Shown here piece by piece: positions 13,976 through 27,132 of a stretch of 64,000 nucleotides of DNA (its first letter is position 1; the number at the start of each line of letters is the position of its first letter). The notes under the pieces are model-generated. The model worked only from the letters and a program-made list of their open reading frames with translations. It was not told the origin of the DNA and ran no database searches. The DNA comes from Aquila chrysaetos chrysaetos (lineage: Eukaryota; Chordata; Aves; Accipitriformes; Accipitridae). The stretch covers positions 6,286,501 to 6,350,500 of the forward strand of contig NC_044018.1 in the NCBI RefSeq assembly GCF_900496995.4, written 5' to 3'. The position numbers and the translations under genes are program-made.

Positions 13976-14370
13976 CATAGAATCATGGAATAGTTTGGGC
14001 TGGAAGGGATCTTAAAGACCATCTAGTTCCAACCCCCCTGCCATGGGCAGGGACACCTTCCACTAGACCAGGTTGCTCCAAGCCCCATCCAACCTGGCCT
14101 TGGACACTGCCAGGGATGGGGCATCCACAGCCTCTCTGGGCAACCTGTTCCAGTGCCTCACCTCCCTCACAGTGAAGAGCTTCTTCCTTACATCTCATCT
14201 AAATCTACACTCTTTCAGTTTAAAACTGTTGCCCCTTGTCCTGTCACTACAGGCACTGGTAAAAAGTCTTTCTCCACCTTTCTTGTAAGCCCTCTTTATA
14301 TATTGAAAGGCCACAATAAGGGCTCCCTGGAGCCTTCTCTTCTCCTGGCTGAACAATCCCAACTCTCTCA
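13976..14370 (-). mobile_element. CR1 LINE, 5'-truncated 3' end, antisense
   Basis: The plus strand begins CATAGAATCATGGAAT, the reverse complement of the CR1 3' terminal ATTCCATGATTCTATG repeat. It then runs through the familiar bird CR1 tail (TTGGGCTGGAAGGGATCTTAAAGACCATCTAGTTCCAACCCCC...) to GGCTGAACAATCCCAACTCTCTCA, where homology stops. About 395 bases survive, typical of the 5'-truncated copies that dominate bird genomes. Low divergence from what I recall of the consensus suggests it is much younger than the other repeats here. Open frames across it are shadows of the repeat. Confidence 0.95.
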
Positions 14371-16560
14371 ACAGTCAATAAGGAGAAATATATTTTAAAG
14401 TCATGAGACATCTCTTCCAAATACAGATAATAAAAATAAGCTAGATGAAGCAATCCCCAAGAGATCCTATTTCTTTTCTTTGCTTATAGAAGATGCCTGG
14501 GGTGACTATCCTAGATATAGATATCCTCACTGTAGCTTTCTAAAGTTATGCAAGATGAATCCCACCTCAAGTAACAACAAAGGAGACAAATTCCCTTGAA
14601 GTCAGGAGACATTAACATATCTCTTACTAAATTATACCTTCAGAACAGCGTATATCAGGAATAATTCAATTCACTGCTAAAGAATCTCAAATTCAACTGG
14701 CAACTTATTTTGGAAGATAGTCTGAGAAATGATGAAAGGGCCCAGTTTTCAGAAACAGTTTGTCCCCATTTCACAGTGCGCTTTTTGAATCACAGACTGT
14801 GTACCCCTCAGGTGAGGTTTACTTAATCAGTAGCCACCTTCAAAGTCTCATAATACATTTATATCATGATATTGCAGATTGAGTGAAATGGTGTTTTCGT
14901 GGTATTAATGCCATTAGTTTTCTCTTAAAATCCATTCTTCAAAGTGAAATTCAACAATAACATCAATGCATTCTGATTGGTGGAGACTTCAGGATGTCTT
15001 TATCACAAACTCAACCGCATCTGTCCTTCAAACAAGTCTACTGACATTTCCAATGATGAGGAAGGAAGAATGGCAGGCCTGTTCACCCCTACGTGTCTGG
15101 CTTGCCTCCCTGATGTGACATCATTGCTCATGCCCTACTCCAGCATAATTGAGCAGGTCAGTGGTTATTCCAAGCTTCACCCATTCCAGATTCCACCCTT
15201 AACCCTCCAAAATGAGTCTTTTATAGTTAAATGATTCACTTATTAGGTAAAATAAACATGAAAATAATGTCAAATTAAAATAAAGCGAAGTAGCATGAAG
15301 TTAAATTCAGACTGACACTGAGCAAACAGTCTGGCTGGAATCATTATACCCTTCTGGAAACAGGCACGGATATCGGAGCATGGATCCAATTAGTTTCAAC
15401 TGGGAGGACCCTTCCTGTTCCTGGCTCCCTGAGCTTCAATCTCCCAGTTTAGATGTTAATTTAGAGGAAGGGACAACTCTCCTGCAGTTGCCATCTACAG
15501 GAACTCAAGAAACCTGCAAACTGTGTTCTGAGGCCAAGACAACAAAAGGAAAGTATTGAAAACTATGTAATTTATCATTTGCAAAGATCTTTAAGACCTT
15601 GGTCATGTAAATGCTCAAAAGGCCTTGGCTCCTGTAAAAGCTTGGAGAGAGAGCCAAACCCAAGCCACGTTCACCAAGTCCAGGCACTGGTCTTCATATC
15701 TGGAGCCAACAGACAGGCCAACGTACACAGAAGAAAAATGAGTGCAAAGGTATGTGCAAGGGCTGCTCTGCAACTACTTAAGAGGAGTGCTAGAGCACTC
15801 TTTCAGGCTTGCTATTATTAATTGGGCTCCACGAGTGATTTAGTTAGCTGCACTACCAGACCACTGCTACAACCACTCATGGCTTTCCTACTACTGCCCC
15901 TTACCTCAGCCCAGCAGATACAAAATGATATGCAAAGAAGTGGTATGAAAGAGTGAGTAAGCAATATGGAGTAAGCTTTTGGCTGTAGACAACTTTCTGC
16001 CTTTCAGATATAAGCTCCGTTGTTGAAGTTGTGGTATCATGTAGGGAAAACATAAAAAACACAAAATTAACTCAGTGATGCCACTTCAAGATCCAGTTGG
16101 ACACAGGATCTGTCCCGAGGCACAGCTACTATTGGCACCACCTAAATACAAACCCTAGAAGAGGAGGGAAGTACATTTTCATGTGAAGAGAAGCTTGGCT
16201 GAGCTCAGTGAAGAGACGATATCTTTCAGCCTCACTTGGAAGAACAATTCTCAGCAGCGCTTATAGATTTTAAAGCATTATTGCAACTATATCCAGGGTG
16301 TGTATAATACGAGGTACATCCCTACTTGTTTGCAAACATACCACCATCCTGAGAAGTGGCAGTGGTCCTCAGCTGTATCACAAGGGGTGACATTTTCATA
16401 TCCTGACCCAACAGAACTCAGGAACAGCTCCGCAGTTACCTGTCATGAGGCGACCATGAGCACCAGAGATCAGATTTGTGCAGCTCTTGATTTTGCATGC
16501 AGTGAGAATCAAGAAGGGTGTCAGGATGTTATTTCAAACACTTGGCTTTTTATTCATATT

Positions 16561-16580
16561 GGGGGGGGGGGGGGGGGGGG
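16561..16580 (+). repeat. G20 homopolymer run
   Basis: Twenty consecutive G residues between ATTCATATT and AATATGG. Long G runs in birds are rare, can fold as G-quadruplexes and are error-prone in sequencing, so the exact length is uncertain. Confidence 0.9.
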
Positions 16581-17295
16581 AATATGGACATTAAATATTT
16601 TTCCTTTCAATTTCTTTGAAAAATCTCAAGGCAAATGGAGTCCTAGTATTTCTGCTGGTACACCCATACTGTTCTTCTGAATTCTGTGTATTTGGTGGCA
16701 AGAAGTTTTCAGCTCGCTCTCTCCGCTACACCTTAAATCGTTAATGCACGCAAGAGAATTATGTGTACACTTGAATTCCCTTTCAGGCCAATGGAAACCA
16801 TACATATATTTTTAATTATCAAACTGTTGACTTTGAAAATTGGGCAATAGTGAATTAAAAAAAAATTCAAAGTTGATATCACCATCTCTGCCAAGTGAGA
16901 GTGATCCAATCAAAACTTGGCATAATCAAGTGGTATGAATCCGTCCAAGCATTCATTACAATCTTTAAAACAATCCTTCGTCCAAAAGGCTGATAAAGCA
17001 TCAGTCATCACTCCAAGGAAGCATTAACAAAATAGGTAAGAGAAAAGAAAAGGCAAAAGCAAAAAGCTCTTATTAGAAATCATGCAAATCAGGCAAGGAA
17101 TGTCTTAACTTTGTTTTTATTATACTAGCTTCTCAAATATGACAGCCCACGTTTCTACTTTTGCATATCATCTGTGTAGGCTGAGTATTCTCCGGATGCG
17201 GACATCAACTTTTCTGCATCCTGGCAGTGTGTCACAGAGCTATGGCCACACAAAAAAAGGCCATGTCTACGTTATTCTTGAGAAAATAAAACCAG

Positions 17296-17530
17296 CAAGA
17301 TGGCGTCTCTGTAGAATTTCTCCCTTACTGCCCTGGGAAAGCTGAGGATCTTTGCCAGCATCTGGTAGCCTCAGGCCAAAACCACAAACACAAACCAAAA
17401 AAGGTGGAAGTTATCCTTGGCTGGGGAGAGCCTCTGCAGCCTCCACCACTGTGCGGGAAAGGCATCCTTGGTGCCAGCCCCACCCTCCCAGCATGCCTTT
17501 CCGCAAGACCAGCAACCTTCCCAGCATGCC
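17296..17530 (+). promoter_or_regulatory. YY1-like site plus two ZNF143/THAP11-type CCCAGCATGCC motifs
   Basis: CAAGATGGCG at 17296-17305 fits the YY1 consensus AAGATGGCGGC. CCCAGCATGCC occurs at 17487-17497 and again at 17520-17530, 33 bases apart, matching the core of the ACTACAAYTCCCAGCATGCM promoter motif bound by ZNF143/THAP11. The ACTACAA part is absent in both. In vertebrates these motifs are enriched in TATA-less promoters and chromatin-loop anchors. No gene is recognisable beside them. Confidence 0.3.
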
Positions 17531-20351
17531 CTTTGGTAGCAGCTTGGCCCTGTGGTTAATATGGCCACTGCTGCCAACAGAAAAGTGAGACTCAACCTAC
17601 CCATACACCCCAAGCAGAGCCAGCAGCCTGGATCTTCTCCCAGAACACAAATGGCCATTTGCAGCTTCCGTACTTTCTCCAAGACACACTTCTTCTGCCT
17701 CACCAGTCTGTCATGATGGTCCAGCCCTGGCACAATCCACTGTGATCCCCCTGTCCTCTCTCCATGGTCTTCAAGGACCAAAACACCCCTTATCGAGAAG
17801 ACACTGTAACAACATAGTCAGCCCGTTGGAGTATTTCTGCTTTGGAAAGGTTGCCAATAAACCAATGGCAAATTCCCACCTATGTACTAAAAGAAGAGCT
17901 TTTGTGGGTTTATGCACATGAACATCTTGCTTACTTTACTAGGAAAGAGAGATGGCTGGAGCGAACTGTGGGCCCCAAAACCATTGCTATTGATGACTAG
18001 AGGCAAAGTGTTATATCCAAGACTGCCCTCTGAGTCCGGTTTCATCCACTCACATCTTCAAAACCAGAAAGTGAGGCACAGGATTAGAGGCCAACTCTGC
18101 TTTAGGACATCTGTGCTTCATTCACTACCCCTCTCATCTGAATGAAACCTGCAGATCTTGACATCTTGAAATTTCATGGGAGTAACTACTTGTTCTCCTA
18201 CATGATCCCTATCTTCCAATCAAGTCCACAGACTGCAAGCACAACTGGGAATAATGACCAATGTCCCTCACCAGTCTGGACCAAGGTGAGACAGTACAAT
18301 CATTCACCACTATTTGTCCTCTGTGGAACTACAAATGTTTCTGTGATTCTTTTATTTTTTACCCTTAAAAAACACAGAAGAGAGGCTGCAAAGAGCACTC
18401 AGCTTTTACTAGTACATAAGAGCATGTAGAGTTGTTTATAAATTGGTAGGCTCGGGGAAGTGGTACTGTAATGCAGATAAAGTATCACAGATAAGTAGTA
18501 GCTAGCATAGTGCTGGCTCCCAAATCCATCTCTCAGCAACTTTCAGACAACCCTTTGGACTCAGCAGGTGTAGCACAAAGTAATAAATCCTTGGAGAAAT
18601 GTTGAAAAACTAAGAGAAAGTATTTGCTAACTGCAAGCCTAATGCCACCATTTTATTAGATTTCAGATGAGAAACCTGGGAATATTGTAAGGAGCAGAAG
18701 ATTCAGCATCTCAGCACAAGATTAATATCCTACCAAAAGAAGGTTGTTAAACAGAAGGTATTGAGCAAGAAAACAACTGATTGAAGGGATCGCCTTCATG
18801 GTCCCTTAATGATGGATGGTCTAAGGACATTCATCCTAGGAGCTGATCGTGAGGACTGTAGTCTGGCTCCTATCAGCCCAGGTGTACATGTTTATATAAG
18901 CAAATCGATATGCCTCTGCATGATCCCTCTCCTCCATTTTTATCTCACAACAACATTGGAGCAATTTCAGACTCAGCTTCATTTTTTTCAGTGCAAATTA
19001 TTGCCAGTCACTATTTTATATAATACAGCATTTCACCTATTTTAGTACTAAGAATGTCTTATAATTAAACACATAAGACCTATTTTCACTGTCAAGATAT
19101 TGCAAGCTAGTTGAGCAGACACTACGGAAGCAGATGGTAAAGCTTTCATTGACCTCACAGAAATCAGAGAGAGACTAATAAGCAATAGTTCTGGAAACAC
19201 CATCTTGAAGACACCCATGAAGCAAAAAAAGCTCATCTTGATCTCAGTAATGCATTTCCATAGCTTGCTTTGGTGCAAGGCAAAAGGCACAAATCACAGC
19301 ACCTCCTGATGTCTGCTTTACAACAAGAGATTGTGGCCACTCTGGCTCCTTGAATTTTATAAACAGTGCAGACCCAGCACACTGGCTACTGTTTTCTATA
19401 TTAAATTGTTGGGGAGGTGGTATCAATAAACAGCTGCACAGTCAAATTAGTACTGTTTACTGTCAAATTAACAAGGAAAGTGATACTTTCTGCTCTTTGT
19501 TTATAACTCTGCACAGTTGGCCCTGGCACCAGAAAGACTAAATGAAAATGGACAGCTCCCAATGCTAGATGCTCTCCTAGATCAAACAGAAGGGAAATTT
19601 TGTTTGTCTTATAAAATAAACAGTATCTTTTCAGGTTCATGTGCTCAGAATAACAGCTATTCAGTTGCACCAGCTGTTTTTTATTTCACTGCTAATTGTG
19701 TGTCTCATTCCTCAACCAACTTGCAGGTCATTGTTTGCTGCTAATGTTCACTCAGGGAAAGGGAACGGGAGTCCAGCACACACGTGTGTCCATGAGGTAG
19801 AATAGTGGGGAGATGTTTAAATTCCTGGATGAAAGTTGTGTACCTTTGTAGGCTTGTGTTGTACTGATCTTTAGAAGATACACCCTGGCCTTTCAGCACG
19901 CTCCCTGAGCTTTGTTCTTGGAGACATGGTATGAAACCGATGCCAAACACTTGCTTGCAAAACTTACATGATACTGCACCCACACTGAGGGTGTTTTACC
20001 CGCCCCCAAATGCCTCCAAAATCTGCAAATAGTCTTTGAGTCTAAAGAAATCTTCTGACATCTTCAGTCAAAAATTTTGAATGGAACTGAAGCACTGTTT
20101 TTATTAAAATGTCTACTTTAATAGGAAAAACTTAAATTATTCCAACTGAGCCTCATTTTTAGGTGTAGTCTAGGCTACTTGCATCAGGAAAACTTTATCT
20201 CTGCACACTGTCCTTCTTGCCATCCACTCTCTCTTGTGACTTTTCTTCCTTCACCTCTCCATTCAATAAAATTTCTCTTACAATCACTTATTTTCTAAAA
20301 TCCCATTCACTCAGACAGAAATATAGAAAGGCTGTCACCACACAACAAAAT

Positions 20352-20366
20352 AAAAAAAAAAAAAAA
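20352..20366 (+). repeat. A15 homopolymer run
   Basis: Fifteen consecutive A residues after CACAACAAAAT, followed by TGG. No associated retroelement was recognised. Confidence 0.85.
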
Positions 20367-21469
20367 TGGTCATGCAAACTGTGTACAAGCTTTGCTTATG
20401 ATAGATATTTCCCCCTAATTTTACATGATTATTTGCCTTATTGTCTCTTCAAGACAGGTTTTTGCAGGACACTTGAGGGTGGTGTATTTTTCTCCTTGAA
20501 TCCAATAATTTTACCATGTATTTACAAGAATATAGTTAGGAGAGTTGTGTGGAGACTTTCTAGAGCTATAGTTCTTATCAGAGAAAGTAAAAACTGGAGA
20601 AAATAAGTACACAGACTATCATAGTTCACTGTTTTTATCCTTTGTTAAATGCTTAGAAACTCTGTGAATGAGGGTGGCATAAGTGCTTGGATGCACTCAA
20701 CCCAAAAGCCAGCTCTTCTCTGTCTCCAGTTAAAAGGCTTTTGTGGTGATATCCTGTTGATAAGAACTTTGAAATGTTCTAAATATGTAGATACGATCTC
20801 TAAAGAATGTATTTGAGGTCATTCTAACTCATCCACCTCAAGGAAAAATTCACTGCAGGCAACTTTTGCATATTATATAAAGTTTGGTAGACAGTTATAA
20901 CAGTGAGAGTCGGTCATTTCTCCAGAGTGAGTTGGTAGCTTACAGATCAGTATTACAGTTGGGAGTCCTCACTTAAATGGTTTATTTATGTTAGACTTGA
21001 AGGGTGGGCTGAATCACGCCCAAAGTGCTTTCAGAACACATTTACATGTGTGCTGGGCATCCAGACCCCTGTTTTAGTCAGTAGAGGTTTAATCCCAACA
21101 GTCAGTGACATTTAGACTGAGGTTCATCTTGCTGTAGACACCTACATCTGGTCAGATGATCTTTGCCCAAGGTTCCACTAACAGTACCAGTAAGATTTTA
21201 ACTATAATGGGAGTCAAGACAACTAGTTCATAGGTAGATATCTACATCTATAAACACCTGAAGTTATGAATTAAGGTGACATCTAAGTTACTTGCCTAGG
21301 TTCCCTGTATAAATGATGGAGAGGAGTGAGAACCTTCACAGTGTTCCTTATTCCATCCTAAGAGACAACTGTAAAATTATGGGTGGGATGTCATACTCCA
21401 TTAACTTCTAAGGAACCCTAGATAAGTGATTTAAGCTACCCACACAGATTTAGAGGGCTGAAATTCAAT

Positions 21470-21602
21470 GAGAAGAGAGAAAGAGAAAAACAGAGAGAGG
21501 AGAAAGGGGGGGAAGAGAGAGAGAGAAAGAAAGAAAAAGAAGGAAAGAAGGGAAGAAGGGGAGAAGGGAAGAAGGAAAGAAAGAAGGAAAGAGAAAGAAG
21601 AG
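21470..21602 (+). repeat. Homopurine tract (GA/GAAA/GGAA-rich)
   Basis: One hundred and thirty-three bases of almost pure purine on the plus strand with a single pyrimidine (C at 21491). It comprises GAGA, GAAA, AAGG and GGAAG units including a G-rich core. Such tracts can adopt triplex (H-DNA) structure. The minus-strand open frame across it, rich in S, F, L and P, is a composition artefact. Confidence 0.92.
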
Positions 21603-22834
21603 TGATTTCTCTTTTTTGTTAGAAAATAGCACCATGTATTGAGAAATTATACAGTCATCTTTACTGGCATTTTTAAAGAACAAATCCTAACTTGCTATAA
21701 AGCAAGATATCAAATCAGGATCCTACCAACTGAAATTTTCCCTGTGCTTTCATCTGGATATTTAATTATATAATTCTGATCCAAAAGCCTCTGTAATGTT
21801 ATTCCTTCAGTGTGACACTTCAGAAATTACTAAACTTCAGAGATAAGTGAAGCTGTTTCTGAACCCTTCTGGACATTTGCAGGCCAAAGAAAATTACATC
21901 AGAATAACACAACAACAAAAGGTGCTCAAGTAACATATAGCTCTGCTAAACCCTAAACATGGTGGCTATTTTATTTAACTCTAACAACATTTCTGTTGTG
22001 TGATGCCAACTAATGCAGGGCAACTCTAAAGCCAAAGAGGGTAAAGGAAATCACTTTTTGCAAATCTGTGCCAGACCCTTTCAAAAGACAACTAGGAATG
22101 TTGCAAAAGTGATCAAAGGCAAAAGAGTCTGCCAGGCTTTATTTACTCTCTACTCTCTGTCTGTCGGGGATTGACATGTTTTATATTTTTATTTCTTTTT
22201 TAAAAACAATAGTTTAGACAAATGTGTCTAGACTGATGGTAGAGCAAATGTGACATTAATTATGGATTCCTACACAGTGGCTCAGTGGATGTGGGCAGTT
22301 GCCAGTTCCCAGGGAAACAAAAATTGCCAGGCTGCCAAACTGGAAAGAGCTGCTTATCTTACCATGGTCACGTCTCTGAGCGTGACTGGTATCAGATGCT
22401 TCAGAAGAGGTTGCTGGCACATCGAAGTGGACAACCGTAGGGTAGCAGCACTGGGAAGGTGCTGCTGCGCTTCCAGCAAAAGGTGTTAATGGAGACGAGC
22501 CTACAAGGAGATTTGTTTTCACAGCTCTGCAGGAGGTACTTCGGATCCAGCCGCATGCCAGGTGAAAGCTAATTTGGCTTGAAGAAAGTCTTCTGCAAAT
22601 GTGGTGAGGCTGTTTCTGCACCCCAACCTAGCCCATTTAGTGGTACCCCTTAGTCTGCTCTCACAGGGTTGATTTGCTCAGGCTTGTCCACACGACAATG
22701 GGTACCCAGAAAGTAGGCAATATCGCAGATCTTTTACAACAGTATTAAAACATCTTCCTTGCTGGGAACATCTTCCACCCTGGGAAGACTTTTGTGTTAT
22801 TCTGGTTCCATTACATTGGTGTCTCCGAACAAAT

Positions 22835-23235
22835 GTGTTATCAGCTAATAAACTAGTGCCTTTCCCATCTCAGTTTCTTCCAGCTGATGGCTCTGATATT
22901 CCAGCAAAAACTTCCATTATTAATTCTAAAGTGAAATTCTTGTATTTTGCTCTGTTGAATATCATCCTGTTTCTGCTTTTCTCACCCTCAGGACATCAGT
23001 TCTCCCTGCACGATACCCCAGTCCTTCTCTTTGTGTCATCAGCAAATCTCAACAGCCTTTTGTGCTGAAGTGACTAATGACCATATTAAATATGCTTATT
23101 CTTAAGAAATGGTTAATGACAAGCATAATTCTTGAAAAAAACTGATCTAGTAACCTCCTTCCAGCCAAATACATAATTTCTTTCATCACATGCATTTTTG
23201 CTTTCTATTGAGCTGATTGCTTACACATCTTCCAG
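22835..23235 (-). mobile_element. Ancient CR1/L3-type LINE reverse-transcriptase remnant, antisense
   Basis: On the plus strand, CTTTGTGTCATCAGCAAATCT reads on the minus strand as the (K)FADDTK-type reverse-transcriptase motif (here DLLMTQRE in one frame; GATTTGCTGATGACACAAAG at nucleotide level). Upstream on the minus strand, CTGGAAGGAGGTTACTAG corresponds to the conserved segment before the VPQGSVLGP block. The frame is shattered by stops and indels, consistent with an old sauropsid or amniote CR1/L3 copy, clearly more diverged than the CR1 copies at 1-655 and 13976-14370. Confidence 0.6.
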
Positions 23236-23504
23236 CTAAATCATATTTGATCACTGATGGGCTATGACATATATTCTGATATTTTGTGGGGCTTTTGGAG
23301 GGCAGAGCAAGATATAAATACACTATCATAACAGGGCAATGTCACGTAGTGTAGAACATACTGCTGACAATACCCTTCTCAGTTCATGCATGGAAGTCTG
23401 TATTGTACTATTGTGTTCCAGACTGGGTTGTCAGCTTCTGCACAAGTTTATAGGTAATGTCTTTTGCAAGAAAAGTACTTTTTAATATTTGGGCACATGG
23501 CTGA

Positions 23505-23547
23505 ACATAAAAAAAAAAATTTTAAAGCTACCAAAAAAAAAAAAAAG
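23505..23547 (+). repeat. A-rich tract
   Basis: Two long A runs separated by TTTTAAAGCTACC, followed by GAAAAAGAAAG. Simple low-complexity DNA. Confidence 0.85.
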
Positions 23548-25857
23548 AAAAAGAAAGTAAGCAAAATGGTTTTGTCTTTTAATAAAGACTCAGCAGTATA
23601 ATTTTTAGAACTTGCCAGTGACACAACCCGTTATTGGTTTGTCCATATTAAAAACTTCCTGGCTTTATTTTTAATTAAAAATAGCTCTGACTGGCAGAAG
23701 TGCTGAAGGCTGTAACCTTCTGGTTATCCACAAAACTAGAATAACAAGGGCAACCTCTCCTTACCCTGCCTCTTCACGCTGTCTCTGTTCTCCCAGAGGG
23801 TCTAACTCTTCCCACTCAGTCTAGGGCTGTTCTGCTGAGTCTGACACCAAAACTGTGGAGCTGAATTTCCTGTAGGGATGCCAGGGACAAAACCAGAGTC
23901 AATGTGTAGCCACAAAAAATCCCTTAAAACTTAAGACTCAGAAAAATGACTCAGACTGGCTGAGGAAGCCAATTCATACAGATAACTACTCTCTGTAGCA
24001 TTCAGACTAGGGTGAAAGAGGTGGGTGAAAACTCCTGCCCTGTTATTAAAAAAAGCAATTTCCCTGAATTCTCCCTGAATTGAATTCTCCATTGCCTTGA
24101 GTGATCCTCTGGTGAAAGTGCGGCAGTCAGCTCCACTGGTGCCAGAACCGCAGGCGCTAGGCATTGCTAGAGCATCGCGCGTTCTCTTTGGAGGCAATGC
24201 ACCTCCCAAAATTTTTAGTTCCCCATTTCTTTCGGGGACATGAATATGGAGCTGCCAGTAGAGTGGGTGGGGTTGGACCGTAAGCTTCTCTGCTGCGCCT
24301 GATCCATCAAGGACCTGAGCCAAATTGTTATGGCATATATGTAGATAGCTTTAACACTCCATTTAATGGCCAAGAGGCAATCAGCACATTTGCATGTAGT
24401 GTGGCTATGTCCTCCTGAGCTGGATGAATGATTTGGGCATGTTTTGACTCTTTTCACTGGTGCAAGTGGGCAAGGGAGGTAGAAAGAGCTGGAAAACTAG
24501 GGCTTCAAGAGACGTGCCAGTGGGAATGCCACCTCCTGTGGTCTGTATCACCTCCACCTTAGCCTCCACCTAACAGCGAGTGTCCGATGAACTTTTTGCC
24601 TCCTCAGCTCTATCACATCCCTGTGTATGAACTGATGCTGCCGGTGTTTGCATGAAGACACCAGACTGTGAGTAGAAGGGCAGGGTAGTGATCCCCAACA
24701 GAGAGGCAGGGTGGGCAGCTGGGAACGATCGCGCCTGGACCCACCACTGCCAATTCCACCAGCACTGTTTGCTGAACTTCTGCCTCCTCGTGCTGCTCCC
24801 TTTTTCATGTGGTTTGGCTTTCAAGGCAGCACATGTTTATTCAAATCAACTCCCTGATACCAGGAGTATCAAAAATATACCTTTTAACTCAGACTTTGCC
24901 AATGAAATGTTACCTTTCTACAAGAAGAAAGCAATCCTTGAAAGAACTGCTCCCAGCAAAGTTGTACCCTGAAGAGAAACTTATACAGATACAAAACACA
25001 GAGGAAACTGGAAAGCCCTTGAAATTTTATATCAAGAAGGGGTTTCTAAAGGGCAATTCAAAATGAGGGCTTATTTTACCCAAACCAGTCTAAGGAGCAT
25101 TACAGTACCTGCCAAAGTAAGTGGCCACACGCAGGATCAGCAGCAGGAGCAGTGCGCAGGGGAGATGAAGTAGTTTATGGGGCCGGGGCATTTGTTTCCA
25201 GCACGAACATCATTTCACGGTTCTTGTTTCCCTCAAAACACACAGAAAAAATCAAGATGTACAACCTTCCTTTGCAGAGTCCATGGTGTAAAGGCACTAA
25301 GTTCATTAAAAGCATTTATTTCATAAAAACCAGGCAAACATGCCTGGTGTGGCAGGAACTATCAACCTGGGTAGAGTAAGATCTACCAAGTGACAGTGAA
25401 AGACTGAATTACATTTTGGGCTTCCTAAGCCACCAAGTCCCCCTAAGCTTTTTCTCCACATTTGGACTGGCTGACACCTTTGACATTGTCCACATTTCAA
25501 ATTTTTTAAAAGTTTCTAGATGACTATTCATTTTCCATTAAATCTTGGACAAAGAAAAATACTTCTTTTTCAACTGAATCCATAAGTGACAACAACGCGT
25601 GGATTATGGAAACAAATTAACTGCTTTGCTGTTCCCACTGTGCAGTTGTACTAGTTTAAGTAAACTTGTTCAGCTTCTGCCAGCAGTCAAATCCTGAACA
25701 CCAGTGCACAACAGGAGACCAGTGGCTTTTGATCTACTTCCATTTACAAGATGTATCTTTAAACACAATCTAAATTTAAGTAGGTGGTATTGCCCCATGG
25801 GTAACTAACTCATTAGTGAAGAAGCTGGAGATGATATACTCTAGATATTCTGTATTC

Positions 25858-25935
25858 TAGTATTTGTCTTATTAATGTCTCTCTGTGCCTCCGTTCCCTT
25901 ACCCTTAAAAGAGCATTAATATATCCTGAAGTACT
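25858..25935 (+). repeat. Possible MIR SINE remnant, sense
   Basis: TGTCTCTCTGTGCCTCCGTTCCCTTACCCTTAAAAGAGCATTAATAT follows the MIR core consensus (cctctctgtgcctcagtttcctcatctgtaaaatgggnataataat). Only about 80 bases are recognisable. Confidence 0.45.
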
Positions 25936-27047
25936 ATTGATACAAGGTAGTACAGTAAAACTAACCAGTCCTGTTTATTTAGGAAATTCTAAGCCAGAAG
26001 TGATACACAATATTAGTAAATGTGCATGTAAGTCTAATTTTAACTTTCAAGAATGCCCCAAAAGAGTAAAGATCTGCAAAATCATTGACTGGGGGGTTAC
26101 TCAAAAGGGAATTAAAGAAAACTATTTTCTTCTTTTTCTTTTGATTTTTAACCATCTTTTTCCAGCCTTTTTTAATTTTCTAGTAATTTTCCTGGGTTTG
26201 TTCATTCCTATTTTTTTTGTGTTGAATAATGCCTATATGTTGGGTTGACTTATTTTGCTTTGCTTTGTTTTTCCCTTTCTACTATTTTCTTGTTGAATTG
26301 GTCACTTCTCATGGGAAGTGCTGATCTTTCCCTATCCACATTTTGATAAGAAATGGCTACCAGCCTAGTGAAAATAGGCATTTTTCCTATCTTTTTTCAT
26401 AATTGGACTTTTTGAACAGAAAATCCCTTAAAATAAATAGGATGTAACCTCAGAACAGGTTTTTTGTATTGTACTAAAACTTGTTTTCTTCATGTGGGCT
26501 GAGGCTGTTGCAATGAATTATATGTTCCCAGCATCCAAAGATTCTGAACGCTCACTGCCAAATGCCAGGAGTTACTATTAATAGTAAGCTTTTGACTACT
26601 CCCTGCCCCATAAAAGACTGTTTCTGATACAGAATGGGCTCATACTTGGCATGAGCAACATACATGCAAGACTGTACATTCATGAAATACACGTGTTCCC
26701 TATGAAAACACGGGCCAAGATATGATAGAGAAGAGAAAGGGGAGATGGGAATACTTTATAGGCTGTGAAAGGAAAGAGAAAAAGCAATACACAGCAAAAT
26801 GAACCTGCTGAATGGGGAGTCCCAGGTGAGGAAGGTGTGTAAGCCTGTGTGCAGGATCTCCCCAGCGTCAACGGGATATTCATGGCCCCAGCGAGACCCT
26901 TGGGGATCCCTCCCATTACCTTTTGCGGTGCTGGATGCCTGGACCGTCTCCTTCTGCCCCAGCCTTGCAGCTCTTGCCCCAGGCCTTCTTTGTTAACCCT
27001 TTTCTGCACTAATTCAGCTCATTAAAGTGACAAAAGATGTATCCAAC

Positions 27048-27062
27048 AAAAAAAAAAAAAAA
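27048..27062 (+). repeat. A15 homopolymer run
   Basis: Fifteen consecutive A residues between ATCCAAC and GTGTGG. Confidence 0.85.
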
Positions 27063-27077
27063 GTGTGGAAGTGCACC

Positions 27078-27132
27078 GTTTCCTGCCATTTTACAGACGT
27101 GACTCAACCCACATTGGGGTCAGACACACAGC
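27078..27132 (-). repeat. Possible short MIR remnant, antisense
   Basis: GCCATTTTACAGACGTGACTCA...GGTCAGACACACAGCAGAGCC resembles the reverse complement of the MIR core (ccattttacagatgaggaaactga...ggtcacacagcagagcc) with a deletion. The short match could be chance. Confidence 0.3.

Larger units (their letters stand above)
14371..22834. other. Gene-free stretch
   Basis: No gene recognised. The notable contents are a G20 run (16561-16580), a YY1-like site plus two CCCAGCATGCC motifs (17296-17530), an A15 run (20352-20366) and the purine tract at 21470-21602. The segment 21100-21450 has the texture of an old diverged repeat but I could not name it. Confidence 0.5.

Noticed and set aside
13983..14453. 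Several short frames on both strands
   Set aside because: They translate the CR1 tail.
21465..21683. Serine/phenylalanine/leucine-rich minus-strand frame
   Set aside because: Translation of the homopurine tract.
22285..22325. RFX X-box-like GTTGCCAGTTCCCAGGGAAAC
   Set aside because: Half-site spacing is too long for a standard X-box.
25937..26248. 103-codon frame with a hydrophobic, transmembrane-looking C-terminus
   Set aside because: The hydrophobic residues come from a T-rich tract; no signature or conservation evidence.
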